A stretch of 64,000 bases of DNA, from the NCBI RefSeq assembly GCF_003121585.1, contig NZ_QEOO01000036.1, positions 310,001 through 374,000 of the forward strand, given 5' to 3'. Made by a program: the position numbers and the translations under genes. Positions 11,469-20,380 of the stretch are shown here, in pieces. Positions within the stretch are counted from its first letter, which is position 1. Every line of letters starts with the position of its first letter. Below the pieces are notes generated by a model. It did no database searches. It was given only the letters and a program-made list of their open reading frames with translations, and was not told the origin of the DNA. The stretch comes from Nocardioides speluncae (GTDB taxonomy: Bacteria > Actinomycetota > Actinomycetes > Propionibacteriales > Nocardioidaceae).

Positions 11469-12302
11469 ATGAGTACGACGTTCGGTGCCCGGCTCCGGCA
11501 CGCCATGGACACCCGTGGGCAGCTCTGCGTCGGGATCGACCCGCACGCCTCGCTGCTGCTCGACTGGGGGCTGTCCGACGACGTGGCCGGGCTGGAGTGG
11601 TTCGCCGCGACCGTGGTCGAGGCGGTCGCCGGCGAGGTGGCCGTGGTCAAGCCGCAGTCGGCGTTCTTCGAGCGGTTCGGCAGCCGGGGCGTCGCGGTCC
11701 TGGAGCAGACGATCGCCGACTCCCGCGCGGCCGGCGCGCTGGTGCTGCTGGACGTGAAGCGGGGCGACATCGGCTCTACCTCGCAGGCGTACGCCGACGC
11801 CTACCTCGACCGCTCCTCGCCGCTGGCCGCCGACGCGATCACCGCCTCGCCGTACCTCGGCTTCGGCTCGCTGCAGCCGATGTTCGACACCGCGGCGGCC
11901 AACGACGCTGGCGTGATCGTGCTGGCTCTCACCTCCAACAAGGAGGGCCCGGAGTTCCAGCACGCGACCACCGCGGGCGGCCGCACGGTCGGCGGCTCGG
12001 TGCTCGACCAGCTCGCCGCCCTGAACTCCGGCGCCGACCCGCTCGGCTCCTTCGGCGCGGTCGTCGGAGCCACCGTCAGCGACACCGGCGAGTCCTTCGA
12101 GATCAACGGGCCGCTGCTCGCGCCGGGAGTCGGCGCGCAGGGCGGAACCGCGGCCGACGTACGCCGGATCTTCGGGGCGGCCGCCCGCAACGTGCTGCCC
12201 AGCACCTCGCGGGATGTGCTCCGAGCGGGACCGGACGCGGCACGGATTCGCGATGCCGCCGCCCGTGCCCGGGACGAGTTCGCGTCGTTGTCCCACGCAT
12301 GA
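11469..12302 (+). CDS. pyrF: Orotidine 5'-phosphate decarboxylase (type 2)
   Basis: This 277-residue enzyme converts OMP to UMP, the final step of the operon's pathway. It has LCVGIDPH at the N-terminus, the catalytic LLDVKRGDIGST motif near residue 95, ASPYLG and LTSNKEGPEFQ, matching the longer actinobacterial/mycobacterial type of PyrF. ATG at 11469 is preceded by AGGAGGA at 11457-11463. The 158-bp inverted repeat immediately upstream separates it from the rest of the operon. Its stop overlaps the ATG of the next gene. Confidence 0.96.
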   Translation: MSTTFGARLRHAMDTRGQLCVGIDPHASLLLDWGLSDDVAGLEWFAATVVEAVAGEVAVVKPQSAFFERFGSRGVAVLEQTIADSRAAGALVLLDVKRGDIGSTSQAYADAYLDRSSPLAADAITASPYLGFGSLQPMFDTAAANDAGVIVLALTSNKEGPEFQHATTAGGRTVGGSVLDQLAALNSGADPLGSFGAVVGATVSDTGESFEINGPLLAPGVGAQGGTAADVRRIFGAAARNVLPSTSRDVLRAGPDAARIRDAAARARDEFASLSHA

Positions 12303-12754
12303 GCCGCCTGCGTAGCCCGATCGCGCTCCTCGTCGCGCTCGGCGTCCTCGCCGGCGCCGTGAGCGGCTGTGGGAAGGACGCGCAGGAGGCCTACTGCGAC
12401 GAGGTGAAGGCGAGCCAGGAGGAGCTCGGCAAGATCACCGGCGACGGGGGAGCGGACGCCCTGCTCCGGGCGCTGCCGATCCTGGAGGAGCTCGGCGAGC
12501 AGGCACCGTCGGACATCAAGGACGAGTGGAAGATCCTGCTGAGCCGGGTCCAGGCGTTCGAGAAGGCGGTCGACGAGACCGGCGTCGACCCGGCGACCTA
12601 CGACCCGAAGGAGCCTCCGAAAGACCTCACCGCAGCCGAGAAGACCCGTCTCGAGGAGGCCGCGAGCGACCTGCTCGCGTCCGATACCCAGGAGGCCAGC
12701 CAGGCCGTGACCCAGCATTCACTCGACGTGTGCAAGACCCCGATCAGCCTGTGA
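12299..12754 (+). CDS. Small lipoprotein of unknown function
   Basis: The 151-residue product begins with a signal peptide (MSRLRSPIALLVALGVLAGAVSGC) ending in a lipobox VSGC, so it should be lipid-anchored at Cys24 on the outer face of the membrane. The mature part is acidic, helical and has two further Cys (AYCDEV and LDVCKTPIS) that could pair. No enzymatic motif was recognised. The ATG overlaps the pyrF stop by four bases, so it is expressed with the pyr operon; proteins of this kind are often found at this position in actinobacteria. Confidence 0.8.
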   Translation: MSRLRSPIALLVALGVLAGAVSGCGKDAQEAYCDEVKASQEELGKITGDGGADALLRALPILEELGEQAPSDIKDEWKILLSRVQAFEKAVDETGVDPATYDPKEPPKDLTAAEKTRLEEAASDLLASDTQEASQAVTQHSLDVCKTPISL

Positions 12755-12771
12755 AAGCACGTAGGGGTGAC

Positions 12772-12828
12772 ATGACACGCAACAACCTGGACGACATTGC
12801 CCAGGCCAACTTCTTCGAACTACATTGA
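12772..12828 (+). other. Possible 18-codon leader ORF upstream of mihF
   Basis: An ATG preceded by an AGGGG sequence opens a very short frame, MTRNNLDDIAQANFFELH, in the 118-base gap before mihF. It may be a translated leader or chance. Nothing else in the gap was recognised except a TTGACG sequence at 12825 that could be a -35 element. Confidence 0.2.
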
Positions 12829-12872
12829 CGACTCCAGCCGACCGACCAGTAACGAGAACGAGGACACCACCA

Positions 12873-13193
12873 GTGGCACTGCCCCCGCTCACACCCGAAC
12901 AGCGTCAGGCCGCACTCGAAAAGGCCGCGGCCTCCCGCAGGGAACGGGCCGAGGTGAAGAATCGCCTCAAGAACTCCGGTGCCTCGATCGTCGACGTGCT
13001 CCGTGAGGGCCAGGAGAACGAGGTCATCGGGAAGATGCGAGTCATCGACCTGCTCCAGTCGATGCCCGGTCTCGGGAAGGTCCGCGCCCGCCAGATGATG
13101 GAGCGGCTCAGCATCGCCGAGAGCCGCCGAGTGCGTGGCCTCGGTGCCAAGCAGGTTGCCGCGCTGGAGCGCGAGTTCGCCTCTCGTGACTGA
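12873..13193 (+). CDS. mihF: Integration host factor, actinobacterial type (mIHF/sIHF)
   Basis: The 106-residue protein is the actinobacterial nucleoid-associated integration host factor, which bends DNA and affects nucleoid compaction and phage integration. The conserved start ALPPLTPEQRQAALEKA, the long helix ERAEVKNRLK, the helix-two-turn-helix MPGLGKVRARQMMERL and the ending RRVRGLGAKQVAALEREF are all visible. GTG at 12873 gives the standard family length. The reading frame extends 16 codons upstream to another ATG, but those residues lack family resemblance. It overlaps gmk by eight bases; mihF-gmk-rpoZ is the usual actinobacterial order. Confidence 0.95.
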   Translation: MALPPLTPEQRQAALEKAAASRRERAEVKNRLKNSGASIVDVLREGQENEVIGKMRVIDLLQSMPGLGKVRARQMMERLSIAESRRVRGLGAKQVAALEREFASRD

Positions 13194-13773
13194 GCGGTCA
13201 CGTCTCGTCGTACTCGCCGGCCCGACGGCCGTCGGCAAGGGCACGGTGGCGGCCGACGTCCGTGCCCGCCATCCCGAGGTCTGGATCTCGGTCTCGGCAA
13301 CCACCCGGCCGGCGCGGCCCGGCGAGGTCGACGGCGTGCACTACCACTTCGTCTCCGACGACCAGTTCACCGAGATGGTGGAGACCGGCCAGTTCCTGGA
13401 ATGGGCGACCGTGCACAAGGCGGCCCGCTACGGCACGCCGAGGCAGCCGGTGGACGAGGCCCTCGCCGCGGGCCGGCCCGCGATGCTGGAGATCGACCTC
13501 CAGGGTGCCCGTCAGGTCAGGGAGACGATGCCGGAGGCCCTGTTCGTCTTCCTGAAGCCGCCGTCCTGGGACGAGCTGGTACGCCGGCTGGTCGGCCGCG
13601 GCACCGAGTCGGCCGAGGAGCGGGAGCGGCGGCTGGACACCGCGCAGGTCGAGCTGGCCGCCGAGAAGGAGTTCGACGTGACCATCGTGAACCATGAAGT
13701 TCACGCTGCGGCCGAGGAATTGGTAGCCTTGATGATGCTCAACTGTGAGCAACCCCCATCCACTGACTTGTGA
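13186..13773 (+). CDS. gmk: Guanylate kinase
   Basis: Phosphorylates GMP to GDP with ATP. The P-loop GPTAVGKGT lies at residues 12-20 and the GMP-binding segment SVSATTRPARPGEVDGVHYHFV follows; LEIDLQGARQV is the conserved core strand. At 195 residues it is of normal length. GTG at 13186 is chosen because it puts the P-loop at the usual distance from the N-terminus and overlaps the mihF stop by eight bases. Confidence 0.96.
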   Translation: MTERSRLVVLAGPTAVGKGTVAADVRARHPEVWISVSATTRPARPGEVDGVHYHFVSDDQFTEMVETGQFLEWATVHKAARYGTPRQPVDEALAAGRPAMLEIDLQGARQVRETMPEALFVFLKPPSWDELVRRLVGRGTESAEERERRLDTAQVELAAEKEFDVTIVNHEVHAAAEELVALMMLNCEQPPSTDL

Positions 13774-13783
13774 GGCCTGCTTC

Positions 13784-14116
13784 GTGTCTGCCCCCACCCC
13801 AGCCGCCGAGGGCGTGACCAACCCCTCGATCGACGACCTGCTCTCGAAGACCGACAGCAAGTACAAGCTGGTTCTGTACAGCGCCAAGCGCGCTCGCCAG
13901 ATCAACGCCTACTACTCCCAGCTCGGCGAGGGCCTGCTGGAGTACGTCGGTCCGCTGGTCGACACCCACGTCCAGGAGAAGCCGCTGTCGATCGCGCTCC
14001 GCGAGATCAACGACGACCTGCTGACCTGCGAGGACATCGACCCGGCCGAGGTTGCCGCGGCCGAGGCTGCGACCAAGGCCGCCGCCGCTGCGGCTCCCTT
14101 CGGCACCGGCGAGTAG
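13784..14116 (+). CDS. rpoZ: DNA-directed RNA polymerase omega subunit
   Basis: The 110-residue omega subunit aids assembly of RNA polymerase. Conserved features are PSIDDLLSKTDSKYKLVLYSAKRARQINAYYSQL and the EKPLSIALREI segment. GTG at 13784 is preceded by GAGG at 13772-13775, overlapping the gmk stop, which gives good spacing. An in-frame GTG at 13745 would overlap gmk and add 13 residues not typical of the family. The C-terminus is an Ala-rich tail, as in many actinobacteria. Confidence 0.94.
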   Translation: MSAPTPAAEGVTNPSIDDLLSKTDSKYKLVLYSAKRARQINAYYSQLGEGLLEYVGPLVDTHVQEKPLSIALREINDDLLTCEDIDPAEVAAAEAATKAAAAAAPFGTGE

Positions 14117-14128
14117 TCCATCCGGTCC

Positions 14129-15385
14129 ATGACCGACCAACCGTCCACGGCGGCCGCTTCCTCTGAGGGGAAGCGGCCTCGTGTCGTTCTCGGAGTCGGT
14201 GGCGGAATCGCGGCGTACAAGGCCTGCGAGCTGCTCCGCCGGCTGACCGAGTCCGGGCACGACGTGACCGTCGTACCCACCGCGGCCGCACTGAACTTCG
14301 TCGGCGCCGCGACCTGGTCCGCGCTGTCCGGCAAGCCGGTCGCCGCCGACGTGTGGACCTCGGTCCACGAGGTGCCGCACGTGCGGATCGGCCAGACCGC
14401 CGACCTGGTGATCGTCGCCCCGGCCACCGCCGACCTGCTCGGCAAGGCCGCCCACGGCCTCGCCGACGACCTGCTCACCAACACGCTGCTCACCGCGCGC
14501 TGCCCGGTGGTGTTCGCCCCGGCGATGCACACCGAGATGTGGGAGCACGCCGCCACCCAGGCCAACGTCGCCACCGTGCGCGAGCGCGGGGCCGTGGTGG
14601 TCGAGCCGGCGGTCGGCCGGCTGACCGGCAAGGACACCGGCAAGGGCCGGCTGCCCGACCCCGAGGAGCTGTTCGAGCTGGCGACCGAGGTACTGGCGCG
14701 CGGCGTCGCGGAGCCAGACCTGGCGGGCCGGCACGTCGTCGTGTCCGCGGGCGGCACCCGCGAGTACCTCGACCCGGTCCGCTTTCTCGGCAACCGCTCG
14801 TCCGGTCTCCAGGGCTATGCCCTGGCCCGTGCGGCGGCCGCGCGGGGCGCAGAGGTCACCCTGATCGCCGCGAACGTGACGCTGCCCGACCCCGCAGGGG
14901 TCAAGGTGATCCGGGTGGTGAGCACCGGTGAACTGCGCGACCAGGTGGTGGCCGCAGCCGCGCTCGCCGACAGCGTGGTGATGGCGGCTGCGCCGGCCGA
15001 CTTCCGGCCGGTCGGTGTCAGCGACACCAAGATCAAGAAGGCCGACGACGGCAGCTCGCCGACCATCGAGCTCACCCAGAACCCCGACATCCTCGCCGAG
15101 ATTTCGGCCCACCGGGCCCGCGACGGCCAGGTGATCGTCGGGTTCGCCGCCGAGACCGGCGACGGGTCGGGCTCGGTCATGGACCACGCCCGCGCCAAGC
15201 TGGCCCGCAAGGGCTGCGACCTGCTCGTGGTCAACGACGTCAGCGGGGGAGCCGTCTTCGGCAGCCCCGACAACGAGGCGGTGATCCTCGGCGCCGACGG
15301 CGCCGCGGTCGACGTACCTCATGGTTCGAAATCCGCTCTGGCCCATGTGATCTGGGACCAGGTAGCCAGCAGGCTCAGCGGTTGA
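14129..15385 (+). CDS. coaBC: Bifunctional phosphopantothenoylcysteine decarboxylase / phosphopantothenate-cysteine ligase
   Basis: The 418-residue CoaBC performs two consecutive steps of coenzyme A synthesis. The N-terminal flavin decarboxylase domain has LGVGGGIAAYKA, the catalytic His in VPHVRIGQTAD, and APAMHTEMWEH. The C-terminal ligase domain starts about residue 195 (HVVVSAGGTREYLDPVRFLGNRSSG) and contains AAPADFRP and KIKK. It is the normal length and follows rpoZ by 12 bases, an arrangement common in actinobacteria. Confidence 0.97.
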   Translation: MTDQPSTAAASSEGKRPRVVLGVGGGIAAYKACELLRRLTESGHDVTVVPTAAALNFVGAATWSALSGKPVAADVWTSVHEVPHVRIGQTADLVIVAPATADLLGKAAHGLADDLLTNTLLTARCPVVFAPAMHTEMWEHAATQANVATVRERGAVVVEPAVGRLTGKDTGKGRLPDPEELFELATEVLARGVAEPDLAGRHVVVSAGGTREYLDPVRFLGNRSSGLQGYALARAAAARGAEVTLIAANVTLPDPAGVKVIRVVSTGELRDQVVAAAALADSVVMAAAPADFRPVGVSDTKIKKADDGSSPTIELTQNPDILAEISAHRARDGQVIVGFAAETGDGSGSVMDHARAKLARKGCDLLVVNDVSGGAVFGSPDNEAVILGADGAAVDVPHGSKSALAHVIWDQVASRLSG

Positions 15386-15393
15386 GCACGGGC

Positions 15394-15413
15394 GGCGAGA
15401 CGATTCTCTCGCC
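15394..15413 (+). terminator. Hairpin between coaBC and metK
   Basis: GGCGAGA (15394-15400) and TCTCGCC (15407-15413) form a 7-bp stem with a 6-base loop nine bases after the coaBC stop. There is no T-run. It could terminate or pause the upstream transcript; the related sequence GGCGAGAATCTCGCC occurs after metK at about 16764-16778. Confidence 0.4.
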
Positions 15414-15469
15414 GACCTGGTGCTTCGTTATCGTGTAACTCACTACACCTACCGGGAGAGAGTACGAAC

Positions 15470-16669
15470 GTGGCTGGACGGCTATTCACCTCGGAGTCCG
15501 TGACCGAGGGTCACCCGGACAAGATCGCTGACCAGATCAGCGACACTGTCCTGGACTACCTGCTCGAGCACGACCCGAAGAGCCGCGTCGCTGTCGAGAC
15601 GCTGCTGACCACCGGCCTGGTGGTCGTCGCGGGCGAGGTGACCACGTCGGCGTACGCCCCGGTTGCCCAGCTGGTCCGCCAGAAGATCCTGGAGATCGGC
15701 TACGACTCGTCCGAGAAGGGCTTCGACGGCAGCACGTGCGGCATCCAGGTCGCGATCGGCTCCCAGTCCGCCGACATCGCGCAAGGCGTCGACGACGCCT
15801 ACGAGGAGCGCCGCGAGCACTCGGTCGACGAGCTCGACCGGCAGGGTGCAGGCGACCAGGGCCTGATGTTCGGCTACGCCTGCGACGACACGCCCGAGCT
15901 GATGCCGCTGCCGATCACGATCGCGCAGCGCCTGGCGCAGCGGCTGTCGGAGGTCCGCAAGGACGGCACGCTCGACTATCTGCGCCCCGACGGCAAGACC
16001 CAGGTCACCATCGAGTACGACGGCGAGGGGCGTCCGCTGCGCGTGGACACCGTGGTGCTGTCGACCCAGCACGCCGAGGAGATCGACCTCGAGTCGACCC
16101 TGGAGCCCGACATCAAGAAGCACGTGATCGACCCGGTGCTCGCCTCCTTCGACATCGAGTCCGAGGGCTACCGGCTGCTGGTCAACCCGACCGGCCGCTT
16201 CGTTGTCGGCGGCCCGATGGGCGACGCCGGCCTCACCGGCCGCAAGATCATCATCGACACCTACGGCGGCATGGCCCGCCACGGCGGCGGCGCCTTCTCC
16301 GGCAAGGACCCGTCGAAGGTGGACCGCTCCGCGGCGTACGCGATGCGCTGGGTGGCCAAGAACGTCGTCGCCGCAGGCCTCGCCAGCCGCTGCGAGGCGC
16401 AGGTCGCCTACGCCATCGGCAAGGCACACCCGGTCGGCGTCTTCATCGAGACCTTCGGCACCGAGACCGTCCCGGTCGAGAGCATCCAGAAGGCCGTCAC
16501 CACCGTCTTCGACCTGCGCCCCGCCGCGATCATCCGCGACCTCGACCTGCTTCGCCCGATCTACGCCAAGACCGCGGCGTACGGTCACTTCGGCCGCGAG
16601 CTCCCCGAGTTCACCTGGGAGCGCACCGACCGCGCCGACGCCCTGAAGGCCGCCGTCTCCGGCAGCTGA
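15470..16669 (+). CDS. metK: S-adenosylmethionine synthetase
   Basis: The 399-residue enzyme makes S-adenosylmethionine from methionine and ATP. It starts FTSESVTEGHPDKI and includes the signatures GAGDQGLMFGYA and GGGAFSGKDPSKVDRSAAY. The GTG start has a GGGAGAGAG ribosome-binding site. No recognisable SAM riboswitch was seen in the 84-base gap upstream. It is followed by a strong terminator hairpin, so it is probably transcribed separately from priA. Confidence 0.98.
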   Translation: MAGRLFTSESVTEGHPDKIADQISDTVLDYLLEHDPKSRVAVETLLTTGLVVVAGEVTTSAYAPVAQLVRQKILEIGYDSSEKGFDGSTCGIQVAIGSQSADIAQGVDDAYEERREHSVDELDRQGAGDQGLMFGYACDDTPELMPLPITIAQRLAQRLSEVRKDGTLDYLRPDGKTQVTIEYDGEGRPLRVDTVVLSTQHAEEIDLESTLEPDIKKHVIDPVLASFDIESEGYRLLVNPTGRFVVGGPMGDAGLTGRKIIIDTYGGMARHGGGAFSGKDPSKVDRSAAYAMRWVAKNVVAAGLASRCEAQVAYAIGKAHPVGVFIETFGTETVPVESIQKAVTTVFDLRPAAIIRDLDLLRPIYAKTAAYGHFGRELPEFTWERTDRADALKAAVSGS

Positions 16670-16679
16670 TCGTCGCGGC

Positions 16680-16743
16680 TGCAGGATTCCCCGGGCGCCC
16701 GGGGAATCCTGCACCTGGCAGGCATTGCAGTGCCCGCCAGGTG
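16680..16743 (+). terminator. Double hairpin after metK
   Basis: A perfect 16-bp stem with a 2-base loop (TGCAGGATTCCCCGGG, then its complement, 16680-16713) begins ten bases after the metK stop. A second hairpin follows directly at 16712-16743 (CACCTGGC pairs with GCCAGGTG, plus an inner GGC/GCC). Neither is followed by a T-run, as is common for actinobacterial terminators. CTGCCTGCCAGG at 16750-16761 repeats one arm once more. Confidence 0.75.
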
Positions 16744-16808
16744 ACAGAACTGCCTGCCAGGTTGGCGAGAATCTCGCCCTGTCCGCGTCGACTGGTAGGA
16801 ATGCGGCG

Positions 16809-18857
16809 ATGAGTACGACGCCGCGCGGGACTGAGCCGGATGCCGGGCAGCCGGAGCTGCTGCCCGGGCTGGTGCGTGCGACCGTGCGGGAGTCGAAGGC
16901 CAAGGCGTCCAAGGCGTCCAAGGAGAAGCCGCTCGCCGAGACCGACCCGGTCGCGCGGGTGCTGGTCGACGTACCGCTCGCGCACCTGGACCGGCCGTTC
17001 GACTACGCCGTACCGGCGACGATGAGCGACGCTGCGCAGCCTGGCACCCGCGTCAAGGTCAGGTTCGCCGGCCAGGATGTCGACGGTTTCGTCGTCGCCC
17101 GTGCCGCCGAGACCGACCACAAGGGGAGGCTGACGCCGCTGCGCCGGGTGGTGAGCGACGAGCCGGTGCTCGCCCCCGAGATCGCCGAGCTCACCGCCGA
17201 CATCGCCGCCCGCTACGCCGGAACCCGCTCCGACGTGCTCCGCCTCGCGGTGCCCGCCCGCCATGCCGCCACCGAGAAGGAGCCTCCGCCGCCCGCGCCG
17301 GCCCCACCAACCACCACGAGCACAGACGCCTGGCGCGACGTCGAGTACGGCGAGTCGTTCCTCGCCAGCCTGACCAGCGGGCAGAACCCGCACGCGGTAT
17401 GGGCCGCCGCGCCGGGCGACGACTGGCCGCGGATGATCGCGCAGGCGGTAGCGGCGACGTACCAGGCCGGCAGGGGAGCGCTGGTCTGCGTGCCGGACGG
17501 CAAGGACGTCGCCCGGGTCGACCAGGCACTGACCGCAGCCCTGGGCGAGGGCCATCACGTCACCCTGACCGCCGACAGCGGCCCGGCCGCGCGCTACCGC
17601 GACTTCCTGGCCATCAGCCGGGGTGCCCGCCGCATCGTGGTCGGGACCAGGGCGGCCGCGTTCGCCCCCGTCCACGCCCTCGGCCTGGTCGTGATCTGGG
17701 ACGACGGTGACGACCTGTTCGCCGAGCCGCGGGCGCCGTACCCGCACTCCCGTGAGGTGCTGCTCCAACGAGCGAGCCAGCAGCAGACGGCAGCCGTGCT
17801 CGGCGGCTTCGCCCGCACCGTCGAGGCGGAGTACCTGCTGCGTACCGGCTGGGCGCGCGAGCTGGCCGGCCCGCGACAGCTGCTCCGTGAGCGGATCACC
17901 GTGTCCGTCGCTGGCGCCGCCGAGCGCGACCTCGACCGCGACCCGCACGCCCGCGCCGCCCGGATCCCGCGCCAGGTCCACGACACGATCAAGGCCGCGA
18001 TCGCCGACGGGCCGGTGCTGGTGCAGACCCCCCGCATCGGGTACGCCGTCGCGCTGGCCTGCGAACGCTGCCGAACTCCGGCCCGCTGTGCGCACTGCCG
18101 CGGCCCGCTCCACCAGCCGGCGTCGGCGCAGCCACCGTCGTGTCGGTGGTGTGGCCAGGCGGCGCCGGGCTGGTCGTGTGCCGAGTGCGGCTACCGCGGG
18201 CTCCGGGCGCCGGTACTCGGCGACGCGCGCACCGCCGAGGAACTGGGCCGCGCCTTCCCCGCCACCCGGGTCCGGTCGAGCAGCGGCGACCAGGTGCTGG
18301 CGACGGTGCCCGGGACACCCGCGATCGTGGTCGCTACCCCCGGCGCGGAGCCGGTCGCGGACGGCGGCTACAGCTGCGTCGTACTCCTCGACGCCTGGCT
18401 GATGCTGAGCCGCGTCGATCTGCGCGCCGAGGAGGAGACGGTACGCCGCTGGCTCAACGCGGCCGCGCTGGTCCGGCCGGGCGGGACCGCGGTGGCGGTC
18501 GGCGACGCCGCCCATCCCGCTCTGCAGGCGTTGGTGCGCTGGGACCCGGCCGGGTTCGCCCAGCGCGAGCTCGCCGACCGGCAGTCGGCCAGGCTGCCAC
18601 CGGCGTGCAGGCTGGCGACGATCACCGGCGAGCCGGATGCGGTCGGCGACGCGCTTACGCTCCTCGAGCTGCCCGAGCACGCCGAGGTGCTGGGACCGGT
18701 GCCGACGTCGGCCGACGGCGAGGAGGAGCGGGCGGTCCTCCGGGTGCCACGAGCCTCCGGCACCGCGCTCTCGCGGGCGCTCGGCGACCTGCAGCGGGTG
18801 CGCAGCAGCCGCAAGCTCGCCGCCGTCCGGATCCAGGTCGACCCGTACACGCTGTAG
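16809..18857 (+). CDS. priA: Probable primosomal protein N' (PriA), actinobacterial helicase-defective type
   Basis: The 682-residue protein has the N-terminal PriA DNA-binding region (VLVDVPLAHLDRPFDYAVP, GTRVKVRF) and the Zn-binding cysteines CERCRTPARCAHCRG and CRWCG...CAECGYRGLR around residues 420-465. The helicase core is degenerate: where Walker A (GSGKTE) would lie there is no GKT, and the DEAH box position reads WDDGDD. Actinobacterial PriA proteins are known to lack these motifs, so it probably acts in replication restart without helicase activity. ATG at 16809 is chosen over upstream in-frame codons that run into the metK terminator. Confidence 0.88.
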   Translation: MSTTPRGTEPDAGQPELLPGLVRATVRESKAKASKASKEKPLAETDPVARVLVDVPLAHLDRPFDYAVPATMSDAAQPGTRVKVRFAGQDVDGFVVARAAETDHKGRLTPLRRVVSDEPVLAPEIAELTADIAARYAGTRSDVLRLAVPARHAATEKEPPPPAPAPPTTTSTDAWRDVEYGESFLASLTSGQNPHAVWAAAPGDDWPRMIAQAVAATYQAGRGALVCVPDGKDVARVDQALTAALGEGHHVTLTADSGPAARYRDFLAISRGARRIVVGTRAAAFAPVHALGLVVIWDDGDDLFAEPRAPYPHSREVLLQRASQQQTAAVLGGFARTVEAEYLLRTGWARELAGPRQLLRERITVSVAGAAERDLDRDPHARAARIPRQVHDTIKAAIADGPVLVQTPRIGYAVALACERCRTPARCAHCRGPLHQPASAQPPSCRWCGQAAPGWSCAECGYRGLRAPVLGDARTAEELGRAFPATRVRSSSGDQVLATVPGTPAIVVATPGAEPVADGGYSCVVLLDAWLMLSRVDLRAEEETVRRWLNAAALVRPGGTAVAVGDAAHPALQALVRWDPAGFAQRELADRQSARLPPACRLATITGEPDAVGDALTLLELPEHAEVLGPVPTSADGEEERAVLRVPRASGTALSRALGDLQRVRSSRKLAAVRIQVDPYTL

Positions 18858-18903
18858 GCCCTCACTAGACTTGCCCGCGCACCCCAAGCCTTCAAGGAGA
18901 TCC

Positions 18904-19449
18904 GTGGCAGTCCAGCCCATCCGCCTGTTCGGCGACCCGATCCTGCGCCGACCCGCTATCGAGGTCGTCGACTTCGACAAGGAGCTGCACAAGCTGGTCC
19001 AGGACCTCACCGACACCATGCTCGAGGCGCCCGGCGCAGGCCTGGCCGCGCCGCAGCTGGGCGTCGGGCTCCGGGTGTTCACCTGGAACGTCGAGGACGA
19101 GGTCGGCCACCTGGTCAACCCGGTGCTCGACCTCTCCGAGGAGATCCAGGACGGTCCGGAGGGCTGCCTGTCGCTGCCCGAGCTGACCTACGACTGCAAG
19201 CGCGCGCTGTCGGTGGTCGCGAAGGGCTTCAACATGTACGGCGAGCCGGTGACCATCGAGGGCAGTGACCTGCTCGCCCGCGCGATCCAGCACGAGACCG
19301 ACCACCTCGACGGCGTGCTGTTCATCGACCGGCTCGACACCGACGCCCGCAAGGCCGCGATGAAGGAGATCCGCGAGGCCGACTGGTTCGGCGTCGAGAA
19401 GCCAACGGTCAAGGTCTCCCCACACCGCACCAACGGGCTCGGATTCTGA
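18904..19449 (+). CDS. def: Peptide deformylase
   Basis: Removes the formyl group from nascent proteins. The three metal/active-site motifs are present: GAGLAAPQLG, EGCLSLP and QHETDHLDG. At 181 residues it is a normal actinobacterial type. GTG at 18904 is preceded by AAGGAGA, and a TAGACT box (18866-18871) that could be a -10 element lies upstream. The TGA shares a base with the ATG of fmt; def-fmt is the usual coupling, since fmt adds the formyl group that def removes. Confidence 0.97.
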   Translation: MAVQPIRLFGDPILRRPAIEVVDFDKELHKLVQDLTDTMLEAPGAGLAAPQLGVGLRVFTWNVEDEVGHLVNPVLDLSEEIQDGPEGCLSLPELTYDCKRALSVVAKGFNMYGEPVTIEGSDLLARAIQHETDHLDGVLFIDRLDTDARKAAMKEIREADWFGVEKPTVKVSPHRTNGLGF

Positions 19450-20375
19450 TGCGGCTCGTCTTCGCCGGTACGCCGGAGGTCGCGGTCCCGGCGCTCGACG
19501 CGATCGCCGAGAGCCGGCACGAGCTGGTCGGCGTCGTGACCCGTCCCGACGCGCCCGCAGGCCGCGGCCGGAAGCTGGTCGCCTCGCCGGTCGCGCAGCG
19601 CGCCGAGGAGCTCGGCGTACCCGTGCTGAAGCCGGAGCACCCACGCGACCCGGACTTCCAGGACGCCCTCAAGGCCCTCGCACCCGACTGCTGCCCGGTG
19701 GTGGCGTACGGCGCCCTGCTGCCGCAGTCGGCGCTCGACATCCCGGAGCACGGCTGGGTCAACCTGCACTTCTCGGTGCTGCCCGCCTGGCGCGGCGCTG
19801 CACCGGTCCAGCACTCGCTGTGGGCCGGCGACGAGGTCACCGGCGCCACCACCTTCCGGATCGTCAAGGAGCTCGACGCGGGGCCGACGTTCGGGCTGAT
19901 GACCGAGCGGGTCCGGCCCACCGACACTGCCGGCGACCTGCTCGGCCGGCTGGCCGAGGGCGGCGCCGGCCTGCTGGTTGCGACCCTCGACGGCATCGAG
20001 GACGGTGCGCTGGAGGCCCGCGATCAGTCCGTCGACGGGCTCAGCTTCGCGCCGAAGATCACCGTCGAGGACGCCCAGGTCGACTGGACCGAGCCCGCGA
20101 TCGCCGTTGACCGCCGGATCCGGGCCTGCACCCCCGCCCCCGGCGCCTGGTCGACCTTCGACGGCGAGCGGATCAAGCTCGGCGCGGTCACCCTCACCGA
20201 CCGGCCGGCCCTGGCCCCCGGCGTCCTGGAGGTCACCAAGAACGCCGTGTACGTCGGCACCGCAACCGGGCCGGTCGAGCTGGGCGAGGTCAAGGCGTTC
20301 GGCAAGAAGCTGATGCGCGCGGCCGACTGGGCGCGGGGCGTGCAGTTCGCGGCCGACGCCCGCCTGGGAGACTGA
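19449..20375 (+). CDS. fmt: Methionyl-tRNA formyltransferase
   Basis: The 308-residue enzyme formylates initiator Met-tRNA using 10-formyl-THF. Conserved features are RLVFAGTPEVAVPAL at the N-terminus, PDAPAGRGRKL, NLHFSVLPAWRGAAPVQ (active-site Asn/His loop), and a C-terminal domain with CTPAPGAWSTFDGERIKL. It overlaps def by one base and is followed by the MmcQ/YjbR gene five bases later. Confidence 0.97.
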   Translation: MRLVFAGTPEVAVPALDAIAESRHELVGVVTRPDAPAGRGRKLVASPVAQRAEELGVPVLKPEHPRDPDFQDALKALAPDCCPVVAYGALLPQSALDIPEHGWVNLHFSVLPAWRGAAPVQHSLWAGDEVTGATTFRIVKELDAGPTFGLMTERVRPTDTAGDLLGRLAEGGAGLLVATLDGIEDGALEARDQSVDGLSFAPKITVEDAQVDWTEPAIAVDRRIRACTPAPGAWSTFDGERIKLGAVTLTDRPALAPGVLEVTKNAVYVGTATGPVELGEVKAFGKKLMRAADWARGVQFAADARLGD

Positions 20376-20380
20376 CTCAC

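Noticed and set aside
10197..12296. Long minus-strand open frame antisense to pyrK, the PyrDB-like gene and pyrF
   Set aside because: The plus-strand genes are recognised families with overlapping starts and stops; the antisense product has shadow-like composition.
15386..15469. SAM riboswitch before metK
   Set aside because: The gap is only 84 bases and shows none of the conserved SAM riboswitch cores, only a short hairpin.
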